Assembly: GCA_022494885.1 (NCBI GenBank)
Contig: JAGVSM010003613.1
Coordinates: forward strand, 1-64,000
From: Micrasema longulum
Lineage: Eukaryota > Arthropoda > Insecta > Trichoptera > Brachycentridae
Length of the DNA: 64,000 nucleotides
Direction of reading: 5' to 3'
The position numbers and the translations under genes are program-made. This document shows, piece after piece, positions 1-36,094 of the stretch (position 1 is its first letter; every line of letters begins with the position of its first letter). A model generated the notes under the pieces. It made no database searches. It worked only from the letters and a program-made list of their open reading frames with translations, and was not told the DNA's origin.

Positions 1-254
1 AAGCACGGTCGGCAAACGCTCCGACTACTACCCTACGAGGCAGACATATCTCTACCCAATTTCCTTTTCCAGAATTTACATAAGAGTTGCTGTAAAGCCG
101 AAAACGCTCGTCCAGGGTTCTGCTTTCATTTTTCAAGCAGAACTGTTTCCTTTGTCAGCTTGGACACGGACAAAGGGTATGCAATATTATGTTTCCTAGA
201 ATTTGAGTTCATTGTTGGTTGCCATGAAGGAATAATAGAGCATAATATATTTAA

Positions 255-850
255 TCAATTTATTCTAAATTTGTTGCAACAGAGAGGGAAAACATTTTTG
301 ATAAGAGAATATGGAAGTATAGGCATTTACAGGGCTTATGACCTGTCATTGGCTGGTTTAAGCGGCCACTTTACTTATTGTGTAACATTCACCATTCTGC
401 CTATGTTTAAACATCCAAATTTCCTCAACTCTTCCTTCTGTTGACTTTTGTTAAGTAAAAGAGCTGAAACCTTTATCATGTGGGTGAGATTCATCCATCC
501 AGCAACAAATTTAGATTGGAATAACTCCCTAGGTAGGAAATCGAGCCAGTCCGCAAAATTTGGACATACTCAAAACATTGTTGAATTAACTAACTGGTAA
601 AAGAAGAAGTATAAGAATTGGAAAATTGTTTTTTTAGGTGTTGCCTAGTAGGTGATTTCAGTCGGATGATATGAATGACAGGTCATAAGCTCTGTAAATG
701 CCTAGACTTCCATATTCCCTTCTCAAAAATGTTTTCCCTCTCTGTTGCAACAAATTGAATTTTATTAAATTATTTCTCCCTAGGGAGGAAATCCAGCCAG
801 TCCACAAGTATTTGGACGTACTCATAACATTGTTTTATTTATTTTCACTA
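255..850. repeat. Fold-back repeat family F, copy 1
   Basis: Left block 270-390 (GAATATGGAAGTATAGGCAT, GACCTGTCATTGGCTGGTTT) returns inverted at about 678-760 (GACAGGTCATAAGCTCTGTA, CTTCCATATTCCCTT). Between them is a stretch with CTTTATCATGTGG and TCCCTAGG. The family recurs at 11.6, 28.0, 29.5 and 56.7 kb. No coding. Confidence 0.65.
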
Positions 851-870
851 TGGTACCATATCCATAGTCT

Positions 871-1264
871 GTATTATTTTTTTTTAAATGTTATGTTGAA
901 TATGCATATTAACATTTAAGATTGTTTTTATTTTATTTTTTATGGCTTACAAATAATGAACAGTACAATAAATTGGTATAATATCACAATTTGTTATGTT
1001 TAGAAATTTTTCATGAATTAAATGTGAACACAACATGCACAAATAATTAATAAAGTTAAAAAAAAAAACTTTTTTTTAATCGACTAAATTTAATTTTTGT
1101 AACTTTTTAAAATTTTTATGTGTATTTTACATTTTTTTTGGACTTTAATATTGTTATTTTAATTTCACTAGATTTTTTCCCCTATGCTTATTATTATGGC
1201 ATAACACGGCAACGCCTAAAAAAAATCAGTACATTAATATGTAAACTGTGAATGAATTGAGTTA
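871..1264. other. AT-rich, nothing recognised
   Basis: Homopolymer-rich non-coding sequence between fold-back copy 1 and SINE S2. No gene signal on either strand. Confidence 0.5.
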
Positions 1265-1440
1265 AATCGGGTTGTGGTCCTATGACTATCGTCATGGACT
1301 CACGGCTCAAAGGTCCGTGGTTAGAATCCCATTCCATCCCAACTTGATTCCTATTTTCTAATAGAGAGTTATTTACAACTCGTCGAAAATGGCCCTCAAA
1401 ATTAAATTTTTAAGTAAATCATAAGAACACAAATCTCTTT
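1265..1440 (+). repeat. tRNA-derived SINE S2
   Basis: GTTGTGGTCCTATGACTATC, CTCACGGCTCAAAGGTCCGT, TAGAATCCC (B box variant), then CAACTTGATTCC and AAATGGCCCTCAAAATTAAA. Same order in all S2 copies. Confidence 0.65.
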
Positions 1441-1494
1441 TAAAAAAATATATAGTGAATTTTTATACTGTAGAATAAATAAATGCAGGTAATC

Positions 1495-1735
1495 ATCATC
1501 ATCATTTCAATTCCGCACCTAATTGCATAGGGCACTGCATTGGTACACCAATCGCAGCGTATCTTGATATTTTTGTTACTTAAAGAAAAGATGATCAATC
1601 GTACGCTTGGGGTGCCAGTCAAGGGACTATGAAATATTGTATTGTAAAATCACCTTTTAAAATAAATATTTCATGTCTACCATGTCAGGAACTGAACCTG
1701 AGACCTCTTGCATGATAAGCAAACGCGTTGAAAGG
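1495..1735 (-). repeat. tRNA-derived SINE S1
   Basis: Minus-strand copy with B box (GGTTCAGTTCC), body ATGAAATATTTATTTTAAAA, GACTGATCATC-like block, GGTGTACCAATGCAGTGCCC and a 3' tail of ATG repeats at 1495-1506. Confidence 0.7.
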
Positions 1736-1739
1736 ATGT

Positions 1740-4045
1740 GAGAATACATTTTCTTGTAACAAAAGGTAATATAAATAAAAATAATTTCAAATGTACTGTT
1801 TTCGTAAAACTAACTAACTAAAACTAAAGTAAATACAATTCTTGGCCAGAGCCCTTATTTCTCCCGGTGAAAGTGATCACGTTAAGGTTGCTTATATTTG
1901 AAATATGTGTTTAAATATTTATGTGTGAGATATGACTATATTTTAATTACGTGTGAAAAGGAAACTAAAACACCAAAATTTTTTTTCAATAACAGTACTT
2001 GCACTGTAGTTTATAAGTTTTTAGGTATAAAATAATAAAAAAGAACTACAAAAAAACTAACTAGAATTTAGCTAATGCTCTACATTTGTGAGAAAAGGTT
2101 TGAGTGGTTGATGTAGTTGTTGTAGACTCATTTCTGTAGTCCGCTTTTCTGCTCTGCCACATATTTACTCCCATTTTCTCAGATGATCATAAAGGTGTTA
2201 AAAATTGTCACCAAATTGCAACATTCGATATTTCCTCTTTGCTAAAAATAAAAAAACAAAAAATTATATAATTTACAATACATTTTTAATTACATTTATT
2301 ACAAAATGACATACTAAAATAAGCACTTAAAATAGAAAAATATATCTTATTTAGGTTAGTTGGAAGTTATTCATCAGGTATCGCAATAAACCTGCCAATA
2401 TACATATTTTTGTATATTGTACTAAAGTTCATCAGTACATGCAAAAATCAAACACCTTAATTATTCCGCATATTGTTAAACCTTTTAAAAAGAAAACTTT
2501 GAAGGCTATATTTTGTGATTTATATGTTTTATTTCTCAGAGCAAATTATTATGCAGTAAAGGTAATATTTTTAAAGTTGTCTGTAGGTATTGTGATTATG
2601 ATATTGCAATTTAAATATGTGTAAGCTGATTAATTCTAAATGTTCCAAATGATATAAGCGATGTCATATGTAATGGTATAACTTTGTATTTTCCATATGG
2701 TGACAAATTTCCTTTTGTTAGGACATGCCAACGTGAGCTGTAGAGAAAATATTTAATATAATATGAATTTTAAACTAATACAAGATATTTTAATAGTACT
2801 TACTTTATTTTTTTTAAAAATCTTATGTACTTTGGCTCTTAATCTGTTTGGTAATAAAAAAACATTTGAAAAAATAACAAATTGGGTATTATTTAAAGCA
2901 AATCTAATAAATAGTTTAATATGGAAATAAATGATGATTGATATTTAAATATACAAATGTATAATAACTGTGTAGGTAGTAATATTTCATTGTTTTTACA
3001 ACATCTTTAATACCCAGACTGGTATCTTAACTGTAAAAATATATATATTACAATTTATATAATAATAACTGAAGTATTGTTTCCTTTTTTATTTAGATTT
3101 ATCTTTATAATAAAGATATCAGTCATAAAGGTGTTGTGACGAATCTTGCTACTGATTCATTTTTTAGTAAATTACAATTTAAAATGAGAATTTTCAAGAG
3201 TGCAAAAAAAACTTGAATTACTTAATAAACAATGTGTCCCACCTCCAAGCAGATGACGAATAGTTTGATATCCATATATTCCATTACAGCATAAATTTAA
3301 AGAGCTAATCGATATCATCCCTTCGAAAGATCCGCTTTACTGGTTTAATATAATCTGAAAAAATACACTTATAAAGGTTAAATTATTTACAGATGTTCTA
3401 AAAGAGAATGAGATTTTTTTTAGAAGATAATATCATTAAAAGTCTAGACATTTATAGAGCTTACTATTTACTACTATTATTATTAATATTGATATAATAT
3501 TTGTTTTAGTACAAAGGTATATTTTAACACCACTATTCATAACATAAATTATACTATATTACAATAACCTTAATAATATTGTATCCTTTTTATAACACAT
3601 GCTGTGAGATATTATAAAGGGTGATGGGTTTAGCAAAATTAAATATCTTATGTGTATGCATGTCCAATTGTCTTTCATTGTTTCTTAATAAACATTTGTA
3701 ATTTTTCACGTCTCTGAGGGAGTTTGTCGTTACAAGATTCTCTTACTTTTTTAACATATTATTTTCTGGATATTATGTATACCTGTGTTATTTTTATAAA
3801 TACCTAATTATACCTTTTTATTTTCATTATTTCTATATGTGTGAATTAAGATGTTCTATTTTGTAATGTACATGTATATGAATAAATAAAATTGAAATAC
3901 CACCACTAAACCACTAATAAAATAAATATTAATTATGAGGAAGACTAATGAACAAAGAAGACCAAGAAAGAGATGGCATGACCGAACCCAACAAATTGTT
4001 TGAGAAGGATCTCATCAGTGGTACGGGCGGTACGGCAATACTTTG
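1740..4045. other. AT-rich intergenic, nothing recognised
   Basis: Short chance ORFs only (for example 2439-2624). No splice-framed coding, RNA gene or clear repeat. Confidence 0.5.
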
Positions 4046-4048
4046 TAA

Positions 4049-4513
4049 GGCTCCCCTCCCACTAGGCAGCCTGGCTGCGGCAGCTAATACTACATATGAC
4101 GGCTTATTAGATACCGCACACTAGGTAGCCAAGAATTCCTGGCTGCGGCAGCCATTAGAACGCGTTTGACGTGCACGGCAGCCAACTGGCTGCCTGCAGC
4201 CAGAACGAGACAAAGCAAATGTATGTGACTGCCTCAGTTGCCTGCACTTGTCGTAGCAGCCAGAAGTATTTTATGAAACGAATTTGCAATGACTTTTGAT
4301 ACAGAAGATCCATAAAATAATTTTGAAATGAACCCTTTCAAGTAAAGGATGAATTCAATATCTTCTTTTTGGTTTGCGTTTCTTACGAGATAAAATGTAA
4401 ACAAAAACATCTTCCACATCCATTTTATTTGGACTGGCCGTCAGGCTGGCTGCTTTAACTGGCTGCGCAAAATTTTGACTGCGGCAGCCGGGCTGCCTAG
4501 TGGGCGGGAAGCC
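4049..4513. mobile_element. PIF/Harbinger-like MITE
   Basis: 465 bp with imperfect terminal inverted repeats of about 35 bp (left GGCTCCCCTCCCACTAGGCA; right complement GGCTTCCCGCCCACTAGGCA) and a TAA target duplication at 4046-4048 and 4514-4516, the TWA duplication of PIF/Harbinger elements. The interior has many GGCTGC/GCAGCC words. No transposase. Confidence 0.8.
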
Positions 4514-4516
4514 TAA

Positions 4517-6049
4517 TTATCAAAAAAAAATTAAAGGGGAACATAAAAGCTGTTAATATATTACTTGCGATTTTAACCAAACAAAAATACCGCTGAAACG
4601 ATAAGTATTTACATACATGATAATTATTTACATTACGAATATCAACAATTAAAACTAACAGTTCGCAGTAGCGGTATTGCAGTACCACTTGCGGATATGG
4701 TAATACTTCAAAGTTGGAAAAATCAGCACACATGCATGAGATTTTGTATGACTGCAAACGCATGTGTGTTGTATATCCTCTGGCTGTCCCCGGGAAAACG
4801 GCTTGGTGGTTTGTTTATTTTTTACTAACACTAGCTTATTCTTAACCTTTGACAATTTATAAATATTTTAATGATTAACAACTTGAGAAAAAACTCGTAA
4901 GGTAGGTTTAAACCGCACACAATATATAAGTTTGATTAAAATACCGAATTAGATAAACATACCTTCAAATGATGATTCCTGTTGTCGCGCAAGATGTACA
5001 TTTAGGGACGCTGTGGTTCGTATGCAAGTTTCTATAGAGTACAGTAGGTATTTCACAGAGGTTCTATAAAAATAAACAAAATCCCTAAGGACATGTAGAT
5101 CCGGGGCATACTTATCATTTACAAAAGTAGTTGAACTGTCACTGTATGTTTGTTTATGTTTTGCATTGTTGCAATATAAAAAGTACAGTTTGGCGTGTAG
5201 AAAAAATAAATACCCCACATGGCAAACGTTATAAATTTTCATCAGGATAGCAAAAGCGTTATATTTTGTAATAGGTATATTCATCTCGTCAGTGACGCAT
5301 GCGCACGAGTATATTTTCTCATTTTCGACACTCACGCTCTCGCGGGTAGATATCGAACTATGAAACGTCAATTATAAAACCGTCTAAATAACGAGAAATA
5401 ACGATTGAGGTTTGGTAAATTCAACATAATGAAGTATTTTGGGTCATTCTTAAGGTCACAATAATGTTTCTATTGAAAATCATTATTTTTGGTTTTATGT
5501 GTTCGAATTCATTTACGTAATTTGACATGTAATCATCAGAATTGCCATATAGAAAACCAAGTTTAACCGCGTTCAAAAAATAAAAATCCCTAAATTACAC
5601 CACGTTATATTCTCGTCCGAAAGTCGAGATCATCTCGTGGGTGTCGAAAGTGATCAGAATACCACTGCTGGTGGGATAATCGGCTGTGGCCTTGTTAAGG
5701 AACTTCTCCGCATTTGCTTTAAGAGGAAACCACAGAAAACTCATTCAGGGGAAGCCGGACTATTGACATGCATCAATAATCCGAATTAAAACATAATTAT
5801 AGGTTATATGAAATAACATTTTGTGAATTGAAAGGCTGTGTTTGCAAACAGTAAAAGTTTTAAGCCTAAAAATATTCAAGTAGTTCCATAAAATAAGATT
5901 TCCATAAAATACATAAAATAATAATAAAGTAAATAAATAAAGTTCTGAAAACTTAGTAATTTTTTGTTCCTTAAATATCTTAAATTGAGCAACGGAAAAA
6001 CTTTCACACTTTATTTTTATTCATAATGTAATATTTACTTAAATTGAGA
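4517..6049. other. Intergenic with a small GC-richer block
   Basis: The minus-strand ORF 4949-5371 has no family features and low-complexity composition; I do not call it. 5600-5770 is GC-richer (CTTCTCCGCATTTGCTTTAA, GGGGAAGCCGGAC) and looks like a widespread insect repeat fragment, unnamed here. Confidence 0.4.
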
Positions 6050-6150
6050 ATCTAAGCGTAAGACTGACCATCTTACCTTCATGAAACAAAGGGTGTACCG
6101 ATGCAGTGCCCTATGCATCTTTTGGTGTGGGAAGGGAATCGATTGAAATT
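6050..6150 (+). repeat. SINE S1, 3' fragment
   Basis: GCGTAAGACTGACCATCTTA followed by GGTGTACCGATGCAGTGCCC, the tail half of S1, with an internal deletion. Confidence 0.6.
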
Positions 6151-7439
6151 GAGATTTTTTTTGGGGGATATTAAATTAATATTGTAATATCACACTTGAC
6201 ACCCTCATTCCCTCATTTCACTATAACACCCACTCACCCACCCTCTCACTCACTTACACTCACACAAACACACTAGTATGTATTGTACGTGTATTTAATG
6301 TATTTCTGTGGATATCTGTCATTGGTTTTATTTCTGTATATTTTATTTGTTATAATTTTGTTACATGTATTACTGTTGATATCCCCAATAAATAAAAATA
6401 AATAAATAAAATATTTGATTTTACGTCACAAATGTTTTTCTCTCTGAATATTTCAATATAAGTGTTCAATTCAAGCCTCAAATATCATTTTAGTCATTTT
6501 ATTTATTTAAAAGAAAAATAATATAATCAACAAAAAATATTAACAAAATTGTATTTTTTCAGTTCGAAAACAAAAATATAATATTTGTTGTTCATCCATA
6601 AATATTATAACCTTTAAAATGTGTAAACTTCCCTATCATAAAATCAAGTTATTATGCTAAAAGTTTAATTAAAAGTAAATTTCCTACTCTGCTACTTCTT
6701 CCATATATTATGTTCTTTCCTTACCCTTTAAACAATAAGAAGTATAAAAATGACTAGGACTTCAGTAATTCCAATTTCAGTATCAAACTTTCCGAAAAAT
6801 GAACAGTTTTTGCAAACCAGTTGTAATAATATTTATGCTGTCTGGCCCTTAATAAAATACCTATTTGATCTTTTTAAACTCAAACCTTGTAAAAAATATT
6901 ATAAAAGTTCAAAATGGCGTAAACAATTTACCAGTCTTGAAGTTGCTTTCTTAGGCGAAAGCGCTCGTTGTTCAAAGTTAAATAAAAGTAGAACTAAACC
7001 AATAAGTGTTATTGACAATTATTTTATCTCTAAAGATTTATCAATAATATTTTTACAAGTGATTATATGTGTGTACCTATCAACAAAGAGTTGCATAAAT
7101 AAATATTGACATCACAAGAAAATTATTATTGATATTTCCATAAATAGTAATAAAACTAATAAATTAGTTGTGTCAATACATTTGAATAATATGAGAAAAC
7201 GACAATTCGATTGATTAATTAGGAATTTGTGAGTGAAGAGATATAGCCATTTAACATTAGGAAAGTTGTATTTTCCATTCGGCTCCTTTCATTTCCATCT
7301 CCCAAGAGTGGAAAGAGTTAGTAAAACGTATTCAATATTGTAATGTATCCTCTGATCTAACTAGTCTAACCCTTGGAGGAATAATAAAATATGTATGTTT
7401 ATGTATTTTTATAATTCACCTACATATAAACACTTTTAG
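6151..7439. other. AT-rich intergenic, nothing recognised
   Basis: A CACTCA-rich stretch near 6210-6270 and a 119-codon plus ORF (6750-7109), rich in Lys/Ile/Asn/Ser with no family pattern. Probably non-coding. Confidence 0.45.
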
Positions 7440-7560
7440 AACATTTTTTTTTGTAAATACCTCCGTTAGAAAATGTGAATCAAGTTGTGGTACACCTGGG
7501 TTCGAATCTCAAATCTTCGAATTCGCCGCACTACCGCGGGACCACAATACGGACAACGCC
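7440..7560 (-). repeat. SINE S2 fragment
   Basis: Minus strand: TGGTCCCGCGGTAGTGCGGC, GAGATTCGAACCC-type B box, CAACTTGATTCACATTTTC. Confidence 0.5.
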
Positions 7561-7991
7561 ACAGCATGTCTAAGAGTAAAAATAAGTACCTACTAGTTAT
7601 TTGTTTTGCAATGTGTACGTAAATTAAATTTATCCCAAATGTTAAATGTAAACAAATAAGTAAATTAATAATTATAAACAAAAAATAAGCAGGATTAATA
7701 ACACAAAAAGTATATTATAATATGACTCAAGTTATATTATTCGACATTTTATAGTCTATGAATTCAGATATTTAGTCCTCCTTTCACAAACGGCCAATCA
7801 AAACAGAGATTTAAAAACGTGCAATTGTCTCATTCGCTAAATTTTAAAGATGGCAGACACGACAATATTCCATAGACGATATGTAGGAGTAGAAAAAAAT
7901 ATTCGTGACAAAATAAGTGGACAAATGAAATACGGCAACGTCACGTCAAAGGCAAGGGCCAATGGACGACGGATGATATTTGCATTTCGGT

Positions 7992-8080
7992 TCAGTTCAG
8001 TCCGGCTTTTTTTTACTTAGGTAGACGAGTGTTTTAAAGAGTTGTCCCTGCTTAAATTTGTTGTTGAAATATCCTCAAAT
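7992..8080 (+). promoter_or_regulatory. Candidate initiator and 5' UTR of TER94
   Basis: Two overlapping-phase copies of the arthropod initiator motif TCAGT (7992-7996 and 7997-8001) lie about 85 bp upstream of the TER94 ATG. The ATG has A at -3 and G at +4. No TATA box sits at -30. Placing the transcription start here is inference from the motif and spacing only. Confidence 0.4.
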
Positions 8081-31794
<23,714 letters not shown>

Positions 31795-32590
31795 ACCACC
31801 TGACCCGTCAAACTTCAACGATCTAAAAATGTCAAAATAGAATATTTTTGGAAAGGTGTTTGTGTCCGACGAATCGGTACCGAGTAGGGACTTATTCCCT
31901 ATCAAATATTTTTTGTTATAATCTAATTTTATTTCCTGTCATATTTCGGAGACGATTTCTTTACCTCTATCGAGTGATAGTTTGTTTTGCTCCACAAAAT
32001 AATTTTATTGTCGAATATCTTTTTTATCACACGATACATATGTGTAATGTATCGTAAAATATTTTATACTTGGATTTAAATTCCACAAATCTGGGCTTCA
32101 AATGACCGCATCGTGTTTATATTTAAAATAATTGTAGGATATAATATTATCTAATGACATAAGACATTTTGAACTACCTTAAAGTGATATGAGTTTACAA
32201 TTATGGAAGATTCCCACTGCCTGTGGTCATATCTTCAGTATTACGTGTGTAGTTACAAACCTTTTACGCTGCTGGAAAAGCATATGTATCAAATTAACAA
32301 TCTTTAGTTTGTTATCACCGTGTTCATTGGGAAAGGAAAAGCGAGCAAATTAGCGGGCTGATGCGAGTTCGTCTATAATGGTAATGAAGGGGATATTAGT
32401 GATCTCCGAGCAACATATTCCTCCGCATCTCTTGTAATACAACACTTAAATATTTTCATAGCCTTTTATTTCATATTTATTCCCTCGACTTCATGAATAT
32501 GTACAGACAAGAGAGTCCTCTAAACGTGACATGTATACGCTGTTTAAATGGACTGAATAAGTCCGTAAATAAATCAATAATTCTACAGCT
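31795..32590 (+). other. Probable TER94 3' UTR with candidate poly(A) signal
   Basis: AT-rich, non-coding sequence after the TER94 stop codon. An AATAAA hexamer at 32568-32573 is the first clear poly(A) signal I see on this strand, giving a 3' UTR of roughly 0.8 kb. The end point is inferred. Confidence 0.4.
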
Positions 32591-33299
32591 TATAGTATTT
32601 TATTATAAAAACTTGGAACTCTTTTTAGGTGGTATCATTATTATCTACGTGGAGACGTAGAATAATCAAATGGAAAGGACCATCCATCAAATAATTCCCC
32701 GTTTCAATAACTGTTTCATACAATTTTTTAAAAGATATTCACCTTCTATAATACGTTTATCTATTAATACTTGCAGATACATATTACAAAAAATAATAAC
32801 TTGTCCCTAACTCTATGAGGCCAAGAACCCTGTGTTGAGTTGGGATACAACATACTTGAAAGTGGAAACATGCATATTATTAAAGAATACCAAAAATAAA
32901 TATTATTACATTAACACCATTTGGACAACACGCTCAATAGTTCATAAATATATGGAATGCCTCGCAGCAGTCTCCTGCAATGATCTCTTCCCTTAGACAA
33001 AATCCAGACTTATACACTAGGCTGGATCGTTTTTGTTTTTTTTAGATTTTCAAAATGGCTATATTCGGGAAAGATGTTCTATAAACACACAATCTGGTAC
33101 GTTTAATTATCATTTTGATATTCTTTCTCTAAGTATGGCCAGAAAGGGGTCAAAGTTTTTAAAAATATGTATTTTAGGCAATATTTCAAATTACAAACAA
33201 CAAAATTAAAACTCGTATTTTTAATACAAAAATGCTTTTATTTTATTAACAACATTCCAAATAATATTTTTAAATTAAATAAAAGTACTAGTAAACATA
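32591..33299. other. Intergenic, 3' of TER94
   Basis: AT-rich. 33020-33080 (CTAGGCTGGATCGTTTTTG, CAAAATGGCTATATTCGGGA) looks like the terminal region of the repeated ORF family that follows on the minus strand. Confidence 0.4.
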
Positions 33300-34990
33300 A
33301 AATTTTTAAGAAATAAAGCCATAGCTTTTCATAGTCTCATGGGTCCACAAATGGCAACCGAGGCTTCAGTTACAATTGTGGACACATCTTTCTGTAGCTT
33401 TAGTATGACAAGGATATTTACTAATTTCGGGAAGTATGACTTTTTCTAAAACAGGTTGATAGACGATAGCTTGCAAAAGATTATCACCACAAACAAATCT
33501 AATTAGTGGTGCTTAATTTATTATTCTCAAGTATATTAAATCGACGTAATCAATCGCAGAAAAACCAAGAACAGGAAGTTTAAAGATATGAATATCTTTT
33601 GAAGGCATATTTGTTTGTCGGGCTTTCAGAATTCTTCTAAGTGCCAACTCTAAAATTTGTTTGCGATCATCTGCTAACATTGCCGGAAAGACATTTTCAA
33701 GGTGTCAAAAATATCAATTTTGTTGTGTAACTGGATCAATTATTTCCTTTAAATCACTAGACAAATAACGAGAAAGCACAATTGTTTGATGTAAATGCTT
33801 GGCTCCAAAAATTTCGAGTGGTTCAGTCTTAATGTTAAACCCCACAAACATTTAATATAAATGTTGTCAACGTTAACAGATGGTTTAACTGTTAAAATAT
33901 AAAGCATTATTTCTGATTTGCAATAGTTAACCATCTAGAATAGTGATTCCCAAAGTGGCCTATATCGACCCCAGCTGTCTATGACAACCTGCAAGTGGTC
34001 CATGAAATGAAAGTGGGGGTCCACGATAGTAGATCTCAACATACACTGATAGTACTTTTGTACTTCTGGCTGCAAAAAAACATACCCGTTACTTATCCTG
34101 TATTATGGAATATAGCGAGCAAATTTTTAATTTCCTTTCCATCGTCATACCTAGTGGAAAGGGGGTTCAGCGCTGTTACCAATCTCCTAACGAAAAAAAG
34201 AAACAGACTGCACATCATTGGCCGAGGAGATTTAAGATTAAACCTGACAAAATTGACGCCAAATGTTGATAATTTATTATAAAGCATCAGGTTCATCCTT
34301 CCCACTAAAAACATTTACTTATTCCTTAGTTTATTTTATGTTACGTTTATTTTATATAACGGATACAAAATTTTATTTTGAGTAGTTTTAATTTAAATTC
34401 AAATAATAAATGTACAAAACTTAACATTTGTTTTAACTTTAAGTTTTTAACACTAAACCACTACAGTTAGAAATTTATGAAAAATCAATATCAGGTAAGT
34501 AGGGGATCTACCAAAAACCGAAAAACATGGCAAGGGGTCTACGACACAAAAAAGTTTGGGAACCTCTGATCTAGAATGTACAATCTTACCAGGATTCCTC
34601 TTTGAAAGGTTTTCATTTCTAAATCCAGAGCTGATAGCCTCACACATTTCCTGTAAATACAATTGATCTGTACCAAGGTCTTTTTTATTTGTCACTGGAG
34701 GTAATTCACAGTTAATAGAATCCAATAGAATGACAGAAAGTTTTTTACAGCCATCTAGAGATTTTCCGATTACTCCATTAAAATTCCGAGGTGCGGTCTT
34801 CGTTCCGTCAATATGCCGAATAAGGTGACTCAAAGTGAGCTCATTGGCGTGTAATTGGCAGATTTGCCACTGTAGAGGATGTTTTATTTCTAGATGTTGA
34901 AAAATACCTCTTTTGGTTCCTGTATTGACTGCCGTACCATCACATCCAATGGCAACATTTTTTTAAATTGCAATCTTCAATGACAAAAAA
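33300..34990 (-). pseudogene. Decayed copy of a multi-copy arthropod ORF family, split by a hAT element
   Basis: Minus-strand reading on the upstream side: LQWQICQLHANELTLSHLI, then RHIDGTKTAPRNFNGVIGKS, TDQLYLQEMCEAISSGF, LSKRNPGKIVHSR. After the hAT element it resumes: MLYILTVKPSVN, MLADDRKQILELALRRILKA, LPVLGFSAIDYVDL, HTKATERCVHNC. I recall this pattern (LHANELPLRHL, AISSG, NPG...HSRWLTTANR) from uncharacterised repeated proteins in aphids and other arthropods; no function is known to me. Stops and frameshifts are scattered through it. The 3' side holds AATAAA near 33240. Confidence 0.6.
33941..34568 (+). mobile_element. Non-autonomous hAT element with C-terminal dimerisation domain
   Basis: 628 bp bounded by hAT-type termini (TAGTGATTCCCAAAG on the left; CAGAGGTTCCCAAAC as the complement on the right) and an exact 8-bp target duplication ATCTAGAA at 33933-33940 and 34569-34576. 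The plus frame ending near 34281 encodes FPSSYLVERGFSAVTNLLTK, then KRNRLHIIGRGDLRLNL, the hATC dimerisation domain of the ZBED5/SCAND3-like hAT group. The catalytic part is deleted, so it depends on another transposase. Confidence 0.9.
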
Positions 34991-35039
34991 GCAATATTTT
35001 TTTGGGTTACTGCTTCAGAATATACGACATTAAATGAAA

Positions 35040-35645
35040 TGTGGCCAATGTCTACTAATGAATAAAATGACTCGCCTACAGTCTGCATTGAATGTCACAG
35101 CGAGACTTATTTTTGAAATCTCTAAGTTCAGTCATATCACTCCACTACTTCGGGAATTACAATGGCTACATTTTCCACAGATGGTGGAATACAAACTCTG
35201 ATGGCTTAAATATAAGTCACTGCACAACTCTGCTCCAGAATATCTAAGGGAACTCTGCATTCCAGATAAACTAGCTGACAGACATCTTACTCTTAGATCA
35301 GCTACATCTACGTCGAGAGGAAAAGTTATTATGCCTCTACGCAAACAGTGCACTAGATTCGGCGAATGCGCATTTGCAGTCGCAGGCCCTACGGCATGGA
35401 ATGCTCTACCAGCAGAGGTGCGAAACTGTAAGTGATGTTTCGGAAAAAAACTTAAAACCCACCTGTTCTCTAAATCATTTGAATAAATCCTTAGCATGTG
35501 ATGACAAGTACATGGTTTTTCTTAAATTACAGATGAAAAAAGTAGAAAATAAATTTATTTCTTTATATAATCACTTTGTAAAGCGCCCTTGAGGTATTAT
35601 ATTACGAAAATTGCACTTTATAAGTTATCCAAAATAATATTACAC
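35040..35645 (+). mobile_element. CR1/L2-like LINE 3' end, second copy
   Basis: Plus-strand peptide fragments (LNVTARLIFEISKFSHI, LRELCIPDKLADRHLTLRSA, FAVAGPTAWNALPAEV) and the same GTAAAGCGCCCTTGAGG terminus as the copy ending at 18975, with a degraded ATT tail. Stops and frameshifts make it dead. Confidence 0.75.
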
Positions 35646-35759
35646 TAAGTACATTTTTATAATTTAGAAAAGAGGTGATTAAAAAGGAATGATTTTAATT
35701 TGTATAAAGATAAATTTTAATTTCCATGTTGGTTTGCTATTAGCATAGTTTGATGTTTT

Positions 35760-35815
35760 ATTATTCAAATGGGGTTTGGTCCCGATTTGTCCGGATAATT
35801 GGAGTTCTACTGTAT
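35760..35815. repeat. Right-end fragment of the pogo-like MITE
   Basis: Ends with GTCCGGATAATTGGAGTTCTACTGTA-type sequence (35789-35814), matching the terminus at 57914. The left end is missing. Confidence 0.5.
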
Positions 35816-36094
35816 TTAAGCACGCTTAAAATATTGTAATTAGTCATCATCATAATCTCCTCCCCATGTCTGGAACTACATAATATGGTCCACACCAAAT
35901 ACAGCATACCATCATAATTTGTAACATATCAATCATAAGCCGGCAATCGCCAGTCCAGACCATGATGAACCCTGTTGTTGACTTGGCTGGGAATTGAACC
36001 CAGGATGATCTCAGTTATGGTAAATAGGTAAGAAATATTAGCTTTTATGTGACTAAATTCCTCTACATGCATATAGAGTTTAGTAGTGTAGGAC

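Noticed and set aside
160..444. 94-codon plus-strand ORF
   Set aside because: It lies across fold-back repeat family F and its peptide changes frame between copies; no protein family pattern.
4949..5371. 140-codon minus-strand ORF
   Set aside because: No domain, no splice-consistent neighbours, composition like the AT-rich flank; treated as chance.
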